Part shown: positions 9,837 to 18,595 of the stretch, piece by piece
Layout of the letters: each line of letters opens with the position of its first letter
How positions within the stretch are numbered: the first letter of the stretch is position 1
Assembly (NCBI GenBank): GCA_003427395.1
Contig: BFEA01000212.1
Location: forward strand, 2,272,937 to 2,303,957
From: Chara braunii
Lineage: Eukaryota > Streptophyta > Charophyceae > Charales > Characeae
DNA length: 31,021 nucleotides
Direction of reading: 5' to 3'
Made by a program: the position numbers and the translations under genes
The notes under the pieces: generated by a model
Told to the model about the DNA's origin: nothing
Seen by the model: only the letters and a program-made list of their open reading frames with translations
Database searches by the model: none

Positions 9837-10962
9837 CTAGTCACCTGCGCAAATGAGGGATGGTCGGCGATGCTTGTTAGCCTGTTGAATCATAGCCTTT
9901 TGGCCTTTGAGCAGGTTAACTCTGACTCGTTCGATATCCCTCTCGTACTGTCTGGTGAATGTTGCAGTCCCAGGCGTTAGTCTGGGGGTAGCCTTATCGA
10001 TGATATTATCGAGAGGCTGTCGTGGTTTACGTCCCCAGTGCAACCGATAAGGGGTGAACCTTGTGGATGAGTGTACAGACATATTGTACATTAGTTGTGT
10101 CCGTCCTAAGTGGAGATCCCAGTCCTGTTGATTAGGGCTGATCATATGACGTAGCAACTGAAGGAGAATCTGTTTCATCACTTCAGCCTGCCCATTGGCT
10201 CCAGGATGACGACCAAATGTCATATCCTCTAGAATGAAGGTAGTCCTTACAATAGGACTGCCATTCATTGCTGCAAAAAAACGGATCTCTGTCGCCGACA
10301 ATAGAGGTGGGTGGCCAATGGTGTGTAACCCACCGGTCAACAAAGGCCGCCTGGACGGCCGGGACTCTGGCTTCCTCTGGCAGTGGAATGAACTCTGCAT
10401 ATTTAGAAAACTTGTCCATACATACCATGACCTGACGCATACCGCGAGGAGTAGTCCTCCCCAGGTCAGTGAAATTAATAGACACTGACTGTGCAGGTGC
10501 ATCAGGGATGGGAAGCGGTTGCAGTAGGCCAAGGGGAGGTCGACGTACAACCTTGTTCTTTTGGCATAACTCACATGTTTCGATATAGTGCAGCAGATCA
10601 ATCCTCATCTCTGGCCAGAAGAACCGCTGCGACAGGGCTGCCAACGATTTTAAGGCCCCAAAGTGGCCGCGAGCATCATGACACCCAAACATCATGAGTG
10701 CTCTCAGCAGGTGGTCCTGGGGAATGCACAGACGCTCCTCTCCTCTGCTGTAGGTGTACAACAGACCTGAAACCAGTAAATATCCTGGTTTAGATGCAGA
10801 GTCGGTCTGCAGATTCCTGACTATAGAGCTGAAAATCGGGTCCTTTGGCAACAACTGGGCAATGGTCTGACGGGTACTCTCCCCAAAAGTATGAGTAGAG
10901 GAGATCAGATAGAGAGCGTCAGGCCTACGAGAAAGGACGTCTGCTACACAATTGTAACAACC
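9837..10962 (-). pseudogene. Pol integrase, frameshifted
   Basis: Integrase inserts the element cDNA into the genome. The N-terminal HHCC zinc module is visible as CHDARGHFG followed by FFWPEM and CELCQKNK (about 10690-10560). In the catalytic core, the first Asp is in INFTDLG, the second in VGDRDPFF and the Glu in NGQAEVMKQ. The frame reads in register from just after the A13 run down to about 10240, where it switches so that FGRHPGANGQAE is in a different frame from DRDPFF. The tail runs to QQANKHRRPS and reaches a TAG at 9837-9839, directly after GD and before VWV. All catalytic residues are present, but the protein is not continuous. Confidence 0.85.
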
Positions 10963-10975
10963 TTTTTTTTTTTTT
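10963..10975 (-). repeat. A13 homopolymer at an RNase H-integrase frameshift
   Basis: Thirteen consecutive A residues on the minus strand lie between the RNase H segment (ending FDFEL) and the tether leading to integrase (GCYNCVADVLSRRPDA). The frame on either side differs by one base. Slippage in this run is the simplest cause of the frameshift. Confidence 0.75.
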
Positions 10976-12435
10976 CAGTTCAAAGTCAAAGAGATCAATG
11001 AACTGAATATAGGGAGCAAGCTTGTCGTTCAGTTCCCGTTGGGTCTTCATCCACTGTAGGGTGGAGTGATCTGCGTAGATTTTGAAATGCCTACCCATGA
11101 GGAAATGCTTTCAATGCTTGAGCTCTGACGCCAAAGCATACAAATGTTTCTCGTATGAAAAATCATGCAACTTCTTCACTTTGATCTTCTTACTCATATA
11201 CTCAACAGGCTGAAGACCATGCCCACTGTTCTGCTGAAGTACTGCCCCAACTCCATATTGACTAGCATCCGTAGTTAGTACGAAGGGCAGGGTAGGGTCA
11301 GATAACTTCAGAACAGGTGCACGCATCAAGGCCTTCTTGAGGCATGTAAAAGCCTGCTGACAGTCTGATGTCCAAAGAAAGTGAGTGTCTTTCTTTGTGA
11401 GGTCCGTCAGGGGTGCAGCAATAGCAGAAAAGTTCATGACGAACTTCCTGTAGCAGGAGGCAAGACCCAGGAATGATCGGACATCACGCACTGTGGTAGG
11501 CTGTGGCCAGTCCTGGATCGTAGCAACCTTAGTTGCTTCAGGAGCTAGCCCTTCCCCAGAGATTACATGTCTCAGAGAAGTCACTGAAGTCACTCCAAAG
11601 GAGGGTTTTTCCCTGTTGATCTTATACTGGGCGTCATGTAGTGCCTGGAGAACTAGAGCCAGATGTTGCGCATGCTCCTCGACAGATTGACTAAATACCA
11701 GGATGTCATCCAGGTACACATTTACAAATCTATCCAGGTAAGGACTGAGTATGCGATGCATCTCTATCTGGAATGTGCCAGGGGTATTGCAAAGGACGAA
11801 AGGCATGACCAGATACTCATAAGTACCGTATCTGGTCTTGAAGGCAGTCTTGTGGACATCGCCTTCAACCATCTCAATCTCGTGGTAGACAGATTTGAAA
11901 TCGATCTTGATGAAAATTGTGCAACCCTGCACCATGTCCAACAGATCATCAATCCTAGGAAGGGGCTCTGTTGACTTCCTAGTGATTTTATTGAGACCCC
12001 GATAGTCTATGCACATTCTGAATTCTCAATTATTCTTTGGAACAAATAGAACCGGAACCCCAAATTCAGAAGTGCTTAGTCTGATCCAGCCCTTGCTGGT
12101 CAGGGTCTCAAACTGTCTCCTGAGCTCATTGAGTTCAACAGGTGACATCCGGTAGATACGACCCTTAGGAGGGACCGCACCTGGCAGGAACTCAATCCTG
12201 TGCTGGGTCTGCTGGTGAACAAGTCCAGTCGGCTCCTACATCAGGTTTGGGAACCAGTCTAAAACCTGTTGAATCGGTGAAGGACAATGAGCAACATCCA
12301 CACCAGTCTGTTTCACCTTCTTCTGCTTGTCAAAGATAACTGGTAGGTTCTTGACAACAGTAGTAATCCGGACTGTGGAAGAGTCCCTAATACAGACTTC
12401 AAGTGGTTGCTGCAACTTCACCAATCTCTCATCCA
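10976..12435 (-). pseudogene. Pol reverse transcriptase and RNase H, interrupted by stops
   Basis: These domains copy the genomic RNA and remove the template. Visible reverse transcriptase motifs are FRMCIDYRGLN, IDFKSVYHEIEM (first catalytic Asp), MPFVLCNTPGTFQ (usual form FGLTNAPATF) and VYLDDILVFS (catalytic Asp pair). The connection has FLGLASCYRKF. RNase H shows TTDASQYGVGAVLQQ, SYEKHLYALASEL and FKIYADHSTLQW. The frame is constant but interrupted by TAG at 12236-12238, TGA at 12026-12028 (just before EFRMC) and TGA at 11111-11113 (where most relatives have Trp in the EL-x-x-W motif). The catalytic residues survive, which suggests a moderately young copy. Confidence 0.92.
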
Positions 12436-12769
12436 AGTGCAGCTTGCTAACAGCATTGGGAGAGATGAAGTTTCACGTGGCCCCACAGTCTAGAAGGCCT
12501 TTGATCTTGGCTTCCAGGATGGAAGGTCGCAGCAAGATGAGGTCTGATTTATGCTTGTTCTTTTCCTGCAAAGACAGGAAAATATCAAAAAAAGTATGAC
12601 AGTCATCTTCCTGCCACGTCTCATCCATGTTAGGGTCCATGTAAGTAAAGGATCCTGACGCAGCAACTCCAACAGAGTCAGTGAGGGTAGATGCAGATTC
12701 AGACTCATCAGAATCTGAATCAGCACAAATGGAGGGAGCTGCTAAATCCACTTCCCTCTGCTGGTCCAG
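12436..12769 (-). pseudogene. Pol N-terminus with aspartic protease motif
   Basis: This is the start of pol in the -1 frame relative to gag, entered at 12769 if the slip occurs. An acidic Asp/Ser/Glu-rich spacer (SDSDESESASTL) precedes the retropepsin active-site motif, read as GLLDCGAT at about 12500-12476. The usual form is LLDSGAT, so the residue after the catalytic Asp is Cys here. A TGA (12473-12475) follows directly, where the family usually continues with a basic residue and NFIS; NFIS itself is present after the stop. No independent ATG starts this frame, consistent with expression as a gag-pol fusion. Confidence 0.75.
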
Positions 12770-12775
12770 TTTTTT
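12732..12775 (-). promoter_or_regulatory. Programmed -1 ribosomal frameshift signal between gag and pol
   Basis: The heptamer AAAAAAC lies at 12775-12769 on the minus strand. In the gag frame the codons are TCA AAA AAC, so the heptamer is read as A AAA AAC, the canonical X XXY YYZ slippery arrangement. A spacer of 10 nt follows. Next comes a perfect 6-bp stem, GAGGGA (12758-12753) with TCCCTC (12737-12732), closing a 15-nt loop. The gag stop codon TAG (12744-12742) lies inside the loop. Pol is in the -1 frame, as this signal would require. The stem is short, so a pseudoknot or extra pairing may be needed. Confidence 0.75.
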
Positions 12776-14334
12776 GAACTAGAACCAGGTTTGCAAGGCA
12801 TATGGGGACAGTCTTTCAGAAAGTGGTCCCCCTCGCAGCGAAAACAAACCTCACGGTCCTTCCTCCTGTGCCATTGCCCCTCCTGGATCCTGAACACTCT
12901 CCAAGGAAGGGTGGAAGGATCCATGGGGTTGACTGACCAATGGACGTCTCGTGGCAAGTTAGGTCTCTGGGCCTGAGGGGAAGTGACACGTCCCTTCCCT
13001 TTCCCCTTTTGGTTGGCTGAGCTCTTGCTGCTGCTGTTCCCCATCTTCCCTTTGAACATGGCAGCAAGGTTCTCAGCCAGGGCAAGAACGACTGACTCAA
13101 CTGCTGATACTGATGCAGTCTCAGATGGAGGACTGCCACATTGAGATGCATTAGAATCAGATCCTGCATCAGCAGCCAACGAAGTGCCCTTCTTCCTACG
13201 TTGTCCTCTGGAAGAGGGTTTCCTCCTTCCATCAGAAGGTTCCTGAACCTTGAGCCGAGACTCTAGGTCAAGTGCCGCTTTGCCAAGGGACCTCCAATCC
13301 TTGTAGCCCTCAGAGTACAAAGCAATGGAGTAGTCTGGAGGCGCTGCGTGTAGGAAGTGAGTGAGCTGGTCAGACTCACTCATCTCCAGACCGGGTGTAG
13401 CAGTCAATCTCTCAAACAGACCGTAGAGCTTGGACAGGGAACCTTCAAACATGCGTGAACCCAACAACAATATCTTATCTACTGCTTTTCGGGCCTGTTC
13501 CCTGTCTGCAAACCAGTCTCGCAGGGCCTGCATCAACCCCTCCACCTTCAGCTGCTGTGCCCATTTGTCCATGGGCAGATTCTGTTTCGCTGCAGAGGAT
13601 GTGCACCATTTCATCGCAGTCCTCTCCAGACGCCCCATAATCGTTCCTACTTTTGTCACCTTTGGACAAATGAAGCTGCCCAGGTACGCCTGCATTGCAA
13701 TAACCCAATCTAAAACGTCCACCTTGGGGTCTTCCCAAGAGTACATAGGAGGTGGCGTCAGTTTGGGCTGCCGCTGATCGGATGTACCAGAGGGGACAGA
13801 GGTAGTGGACACATGGGAACCAGTAGGTGAAGTCGGACGACTGTGCGATGGTGAACCAAATTTTGGGATAGGTTGAAGAGGTTGGGGAGAAGGCACATGG
13901 AGTTGCAGATGCTGCAGAATTTTGTTAACACTCGCTGCCAGGGAATCAAGGCTTGCTGTCAACTTATCGACCTTGTGGTCGATGGCAAAGCATTCATTTT
14001 TTACAACGAGAATCCGTTGGTCCCAGTTAGAAAAGTAAAACCTATTGAGAGTGTCTGTTAACAACACTAACTCAGAAGTATTATTACTATACTGACTGAA
14101 AGTACCACTGACAACAACTTTCTCCACCTCTTTACGTAATTGTCTCCTCCTCTCCTCCTTCCTGCTAGCTTCCTCAGCTTCCTTCATCTCCTTTTTCAAC
14201 CGTTGGACATGGGCGTCTGCCTTTCTGCGGTTTTCCTCCACTTCAAGCAGGGCCTGTTCCAAGGGTCAGAAAGGAAGTGTAGGAGGGTGAGCAGAAGGTT
14301 CCCCTTCCTTAACGCTCGTCTCAACGTCAGCCAT
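12742..14334 (-). pseudogene. Gypsy gag with early stop and variant zinc knuckle
   Basis: Gag forms the retroelement particle and binds its RNA. The likely start is ATG at 14334-14332 (MADVETS), but TGA at 14268-14266 stops the frame after 22 codons. The frame then stays open for over 500 codons. In order it has a Lys/Glu-rich coiled-coil-like N-terminus, a Ser/Pro/Thr-rich linker, a retrotransposon gag core (about DWVIAMQAYLG to DLESRLKVQ), a basic Ser/Lys-rich region and a zinc knuckle near the C-terminus. The knuckle reads CFRCEGDHFLKDC, which is C-x2-C-x3-H-x4-C; the usual spacing is x2-x4-x4, so one residue is missing. It ends at TAG 12744-12742 inside the frameshift element. Confidence 0.88.
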
Positions 14335-15170
14335 AGTTACACATCCACACAGTCAAATAAATAAGACACGCCGAAACAAGGTCAGCAGAAATTAAGATTA
14401 CAACACACACTCAATGATGTAATCACTGCCACCTGATGAAAAGAGATGTGGTGTGATAGGCAGAAGAGCATTCGGCCTCTGTAGGCTTCTAAGAGCTATT
14501 CTGGGTCAATTTAGGGCAATCCCAGATAAAATCAACTTTGCGATTTTTCATTCAGAGCCCATAACCCTCATCTGAGTGCAATAACCCTAGAATCGCTATC
14601 AAAAATCAGACAGGATCCAACCTAGGACTGTAAGTTTGAGGGTTAGAATAGCGCAGAGAGTAAGTAGCAATTAACACAACTTAGTAGTCAACCAAGATGC
14701 AGCGAATTATTGATGAAGGTATTTTTAGACTCCTACTACTGGCACTGACACTATAGGACCCTGTATGCCTCACTATGGTTGAGGTGAAATACAAATATCA
14801 CTGTATCTGACTCAAAACATCAATCCCAGTAGAGCGCTTTCAGACACTGACTCAATACTGAATTGCGATTTCAGGGTGACTGACAGACTGAAATTCTGAC
14901 GGACAGAGCCTAAGATATAACAAACCCTAGCTGCCCCAAGCACTGACTATGGCAGCGCAATACTCAGAATTCCATTATCACGGACAAATAGGTCCTGATC
15001 CATCTCAAAGCCCTAGGTGGGGGTGACCCTGGGACGAACGGCTCACGCCCTGAGCATGAGCGTGGACGGGCCGAGCCAACTGGGACCCGCAGTAGGGTCG
15101 ACCAAGGCTCGAAAGTCTACCGGGGTTTGACCCTACACCGGACAACGACTTTTTGGCCACGTGGAAGGAA
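14335..15170 (-). other. Region 5' of gag: presumed leader or 5' LTR, not resolved
   Basis: This should hold the leader, primer-binding site and 5' LTR of the gypsy element on the minus strand. I looked for a stretch complementary to the common initiator Met tRNA 3' end and for words shared with 8431-9391, and found neither. No protein-like frame is present. The 5' LTR may be deleted, replaced by another insertion, or too diverged to see by eye. Confidence 0.3.
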
Positions 15171-15300
15171 GAAAAAAAAAAAGTTGGGGGGGCTTGCGCA
15201 CTGCCAGGGGACCCCTCAATTTTTTGGGGGGGCCATTCCGAGCAAAAATAAAAAAAAAAATAGAAACAGGCTTTGGGGTGTGTGGGGGGATGGGGTTGGG
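15171..15300. repeat. A-run/G-run low-complexity junction
   Basis: Short homopolymers of A and G alternate here, with a small palindrome AGGGGACCCCT near 15207. The segment joins the leader region of the gypsy element to the large polypyrimidine block. No gene is visible. Confidence 0.5.
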
Positions 15301-15973
15301 TGGTTGATTGATTGATTGATTGATTGAAAAAAAAGCGGGAAGGCCGACGGAGTGATTGGGTGGCTAATCACTTCGCCCCCCTCCCACTCCTCCTCCTCCT
15401 CCACCATGGTCGGGGCCTCCTCCTACTCCTCATTCTCCTCCCCATCCTTGTCATCTCTCCTTCTCCACGTCCTCCCCCGCTGCCACTGTCGTTGCCGCTG
15501 CCTCTTCCTCCACCTTCGTGGGGGCCTCCTCCTCCTCCTCCTCCTCCTTCGTCGTCGTCCTCCTCTTCATCTTTCTCCTTGTCCTTCGCCATCACCACGA
15601 CCTCCTCCTCCCCCCCTTCTTCTTCTTCCTCCTCGTCCCGCCAATCCCTGTCCCATCATCATCTCCTCCTCCACCATCATCGGGGCCACCTCCTGCCCCG
15701 CTACCAATGCCGCCGACGCCGCCTCTTCCTCCTTCACCCTCGCCGGGGCCTCCTCCTCCTCCTCCTCCTTCGTCGTCATCCTCCTCTTCGTCCTCCTCTT
15801 CGTCTTTCTCCTCTTCCTTCTCCATCACCACGGCCTCCTCCTCCCCCACTTCTTCTTCTTCCTCCTCGTACCACCAATCATTGTCCCTCTACTCGCCGTT
15901 TTCCTCCCCATCCTCACCGAATCGATAACGTCTCCTCTTCCCCCACTTTTTTTTTTTTTTTTTTTTTTGGTCC

Positions 15974-16003
15974 GATCAATCAATCAATCAATCAATCAAT
16001 CAC
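15974..16003. repeat. (ATCA)n microsatellite
   Basis: Uninterrupted ATCA repeats follow a T run and the linker GGTCCG. The tract forms the outer part of the left arm of the inverted repeat centred near 16050. Confidence 0.9.
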
Positions 16004-16004
16004 T

Positions 16005-16096
16005 CGATCGAAGATCCCATCGAATCGATCGATTCGGTAGGATCTTGACATATCAAAACCCTATCGAATCAATCGATTCGATGTGATCTTCGATCG
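16005..16096. repeat. Inverted repeat, 32-bp arms, sharing a core with 17580-17625
   Basis: The left arm is 16005-16036 and the right arm 16065-16096, with a 28-nt spacer. The arms differ at two positions. Both contain the core GATCGAAGATC followed by a CATCGAAT-type end. Outside the arms, (ATCA)n on the left faces (TTGA)n on the right, so pairing could extend further. It looks like the junction of two back-to-back terminal inverted repeats. Confidence 0.85.
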
Positions 16097-16689
16097 ATTG
16101 ATTGAATGATTGATTGATTTGTTGGTTGAATGATTGATTGATTGGTTGTTTGAATGATTGATTGATTAAAAAAAGGGCGGGGAAGGCCGACAGAGTGATC
16201 GCGTGACCAATCACTTCGGCCCCCTCCTACTCCTCCTCCTCCTCCAACATCGTCGGGGCCTCTTCCTACTACTCATTCTCCTCCTCATGCTCGTCATCTC
16301 TCCTCCTCCACCTCCTCCCTCGCTGCCACCGTCGCCTCTTCGTCCTTCGCCGCCATCGGGGCGGCCTCCTACTCCTCGTCCTCCTCCTTGTCTTCTTCTC
16401 CTAATTCCTCCTCCTCCTCCACCTCTTCTTCTTCTTCTTCCTCCTCCATCGCCATGCCCTCCTCCTCTTCCCCCTCCTCCTCTTCCCCCTCCTTCATCGC
16501 CATGCCCTCCTCCTCCTCCCCCTCCTCCTCCCCCTCCATTGTCGGACCCTCATCCTCTTTTTCCTTCTCCTCTTCTTCCTCCTCTTCTTCCTCCTCTTTC
16601 CACTCCTCGTCCTCGTCGTCGTCCTCCTCTTCCTCCTTTTCCTTCTCCTCCCCGTCCTCCATCATCGGCGCCTTATCCTCCTTCCCCTC

Positions 16690-17030
16690 CTCCTTCATCA
16701 TCGTCCTCCTCTTTGTCTTCCTCCTCGTCCTTCTCTATTGTCATGGTCTCCTCCTTCCCAGATTCTTCTTCTTCCTACTCGTTCCGCCAATCCTTGTCTC
16801 GATACTCGTCTTTTGTTTTTGTTAACAGCCTCCTCCTCCTCCTCCTCCTTCTTCTTCGGCGTCCTCCTCTTTGTCTTCCTCCTCGTCCTTCTCCATTGCC
16901 ATGGCCTCCTCCTCCCCAGATTCTTCTTCTTCCTCCTCGTCTCGCCAATCCTTATCCCGGTACTCGTCTTTTGTTTTTGTTAACGGACTCCTCCTTCCCC
17001 GTTTCTTGTTTTTGTGTTTTTTTTTGTCCG

Positions 17031-17087
<57 letters not shown>

Positions 17088-17470
17088 CCAATCGAGCAAT
17101 CAATCAATCAATCAATCAATCAATCGATCAATCAATCAATCAATCGATCGATCGATCGATCCATCGATCGATCAATCCATCGATCGATCAATCCATCGAT
17201 CAATCGAAAATCCCATCTAATCTTTTGTTTTTGTTAACGGACTCCTCCTCGTCTTTTGTTTTTGTTAACGGACTCCTTCTTCCCCGTCTTTTGTTTTTGT
17301 TAACGACCTCCTTCTCCTCCTCCTTCTTCTTCGTCGTCCTCCTCTTTGTCTTCGTCCTCGTCCTTCTCCATCGCTATGGCCTCCTCCTCCCCAGATTCTT
17401 CTTCTTCCTCCTCGTCCCGACAATCCTTATCCCGGTACTCGTCTTTTGTTTTTGTTAACGGACTCCTCCT
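16690..17470. repeat. About 145-bp pyrimidine-rich unit in three copies, with TTTGTTTTTGTTAACGG ends
   Basis: Copies lie at about 16690-16828, 16850-16990 and 17325-17465. Each runs from a CCTCCTCTTTGTCTTC start through CCAGATTCTTCTTCTTCC to TCTTTTGTTTTTGTTAACGG. The terminal word also recurs alone at about 17221-17310. Two older relatives without that end are visible at about 15550-15655 and 15775-15890. The pattern indicates stepwise amplification of a larger ancestral unit, not simple triplet slippage. Confidence 0.75.
17030..17206. repeat. (ATCA)n tract grading into (ATCG)n
   Basis: This is the longest tetranucleotide tract in the window. Its proximal part is ATCA repeats; towards the 3' end ATCG and CCATCG variants take over, ending near a degenerate copy of the palindrome core (AATCGAAAATCCCATC, about 17203-17218). 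Translated, it gives Ile-Asn-Gln-Ser repeats that should not be taken as protein. Confidence 0.9.
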
Positions 17471-17545
17471 TCTCCATTTTTTTTGTTTTTTGTTTTTTGT
17501 TTTGTCCGATCAATCAATCAATCAATTAATCAATCAATCAATCAG

Positions 17546-17579
<34 letters not shown>

Positions 17580-17580
<1 letters not shown>

Positions 17581-17625
17581 ATCGAATATCCCATCGAAAC
17601 AATCGATTCGATGGGATCTTCGATC
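17580..17625. repeat. Inverted repeat, 19-bp arms, centre of a larger mirror-like region
   Basis: The arms are 17580-17598 and 17607-17625, with one mismatch and an 8-nt spacer. (ATCA)n at about 17501-17580 and (TGAT)n at about 17626-17681 extend the symmetry. Beyond them, pyrimidine-rich DNA on the left faces purine-rich DNA on the right. The core matches the inverted repeat at 16005-16096. Confidence 0.85.
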
Positions 17626-17705
17626 AATCGATTGATCGATTGATCGATTGATCGGTTGATCAATTGATTGATTGATTGATTAAAAAAAAGAGCGAAAAAA
17701 TAAAA

Positions 17706-18140
17706 TAAAAAAGACGGGGGAGGAGGAGGTCACGACGACGGAGGAGGAGGAGGAAGAGGAGGATGCGGAGGAGGAGGAAGAGGAGGTAGAGGAGGAGGAC
17801 GCCACACCAATGGAGGAGGAGGAAGGAGAGAACTTAGAGGATAAGGACGAAGAAGAGAAGGATGAGGAAGAGGACGAGGAGGAAGAAGTAGAAGAGGAGG
17901 AGGAGGAGGAGGAGGAGTAGGAAGAGGATGAGGAGGAAGATGAGGAGGAGGAGGATGAGGAGTAGGAAGAGGATGATGATGAGGAGGAGTAGGAAAAGGA
18001 TGAGGAGGAAGATAAGGAGGAGGAGGAGAGGAGGAAAACGAAAAGGAGTAGGACGAGGAGAGGAGAAGCGAAAGGAGGAAAATAGGAGAAGCGGAAGGAG
18101 GAGGAGGAAGAGGAGGGGGATAAGGAGGAGAAGGAGGTGG
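17706..18140. repeat. Polypurine (GGA/GAA)n tract
   Basis: The plus strand is almost entirely G and A in GGA/GAA triplets, the strand opposite of the C/T-rich block at 15370-17480. It begins just after an (A)-rich spacer that follows (TGAT)n. Open frames through it encode only Arg/Lys/Gly or, in antisense, Pro/Leu/Ser repeats. Confidence 0.85.
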
Positions 18141-18595
18141 ACGACGGGAAGGTGGCTCACTTGATTTGGGGGGACGATGGCGCGTGGGGTTGCGCTCGTC
18201 GACCTCGGAGTTCGGCAATGGCAACACCGAACTCCGGCGACAGCGTGGACCGAGACGTGCGGGGGAGAACGCCACTGCCCCAGATTTCGAAACTGAAAAC
18301 AGCCCAATCTGGATCGTCGATCTCGCAAATCTGACAACCCAGATTAGGCTTTTGTTTTTCACTTTTGGAGGCCCTACCGGCCTCCAACAATGCTTCCCGC
18401 CAGCGCCCCGGGTTTGCCTGTCCCCACAGTCCACCCCTGTGCCGCCGAAGTCCATGTCCTAGACCCCCCCCAATTTTTTTTTCTTCGATTGGACGTAGGG
18501 CCCCCGACAAACGACCGACCGGTTGTCCGATCAGACAGTCCTGGACGGTTAGGGGGTCCCGGACATCCGATCAGGGAACGTAGAAAAAAACAATG
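18141..18595. other. Non-repeat segment and GC-rich patch, no gene called
   Basis: The composition is mixed and fairly GC-rich. Short open frames on both strands (for example 18157-18510 minus and 18166-18462 plus) show no recognisable domain and simply extend out of the purine tract. A near-palindromic region around 18361-18385 (GGAGGCC...GGCCTCC) and a patch with CCGACCGGTTGTCCG at about 18512-18526 are notable. I see no promoter or RNA gene. Confidence 0.4.

Larger units (their letters stand above)
9392..14334 (-). mobile_element. Ty3/gypsy LTR retrotransposon, coding region, chromovirus-like, inactivated
   Basis: On the minus strand the order is gag, protease, reverse transcriptase, RNase H, integrase and a chromodomain-like C-terminus. 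This is the Ty3/gypsy order, since integrase follows RNase H. Gag is in one frame and pol begins in the -1 frame, with a frameshift signal at the junction. Pol carries stops at 12473, 12236, 12026, 11111, 9837 and 9764 and shifts frame at the A13 run (10963-10975), near 10235 and near 9825. Gag also has a stop after codon 22. LTRs, primer-binding site and target duplication were not identified, so the coordinates cover only the coding core. Confidence 0.92.
15301..18140. repeat. Composite low-complexity block: polypyrimidine/polypurine units bounded by (ATCA)n/(TGAT)n inverted repeats
   Basis: The block is built from modules. A (TGAT)n tract and an A run are followed by a shared start, found at about 15333 and 16172 (GGAAGGCCGAC is common to both). 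Next comes a long CTC/TTC-rich core, then a T run, then GTCCG and (ATCA)n. Such modules occupy about 15304-16050 and 16065-17220, with partial copies after that. From about 17706 the core is purine-rich instead. The long open frames here encode only runs of Ser, Leu, Pro and Asn-Gln-Ser and are artefacts of the repeats. The family looks like a TIR-bounded, expanded satellite with no coding capacity. Confidence 0.8.

Noticed and set aside
15324-16086. Long plus-strand frames encoding Ser/Leu/Pro-rich proteins
   Set aside because: They are open in several frames at once because CTC/TTC triplets contain no stop codons. The predicted proteins are pure low complexity.
15974-17206. CRISPR-like array
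   Set aside because: The repeats are contiguous tetranucleotides without unique spacers, and the window is eukaryotic in character.
16203-17458. Frames with Ile-Asn-Gln-Ser repeats
   Set aside because: These are direct translations of the (ATCA)n microsatellite and have no non-repeat domain.
17730-18455. Minus-strand Pro/Leu-rich frame of 241 codons
   Set aside because: Antisense of the GGA/GAA purine tract; complexity is lost as soon as the tract is entered.
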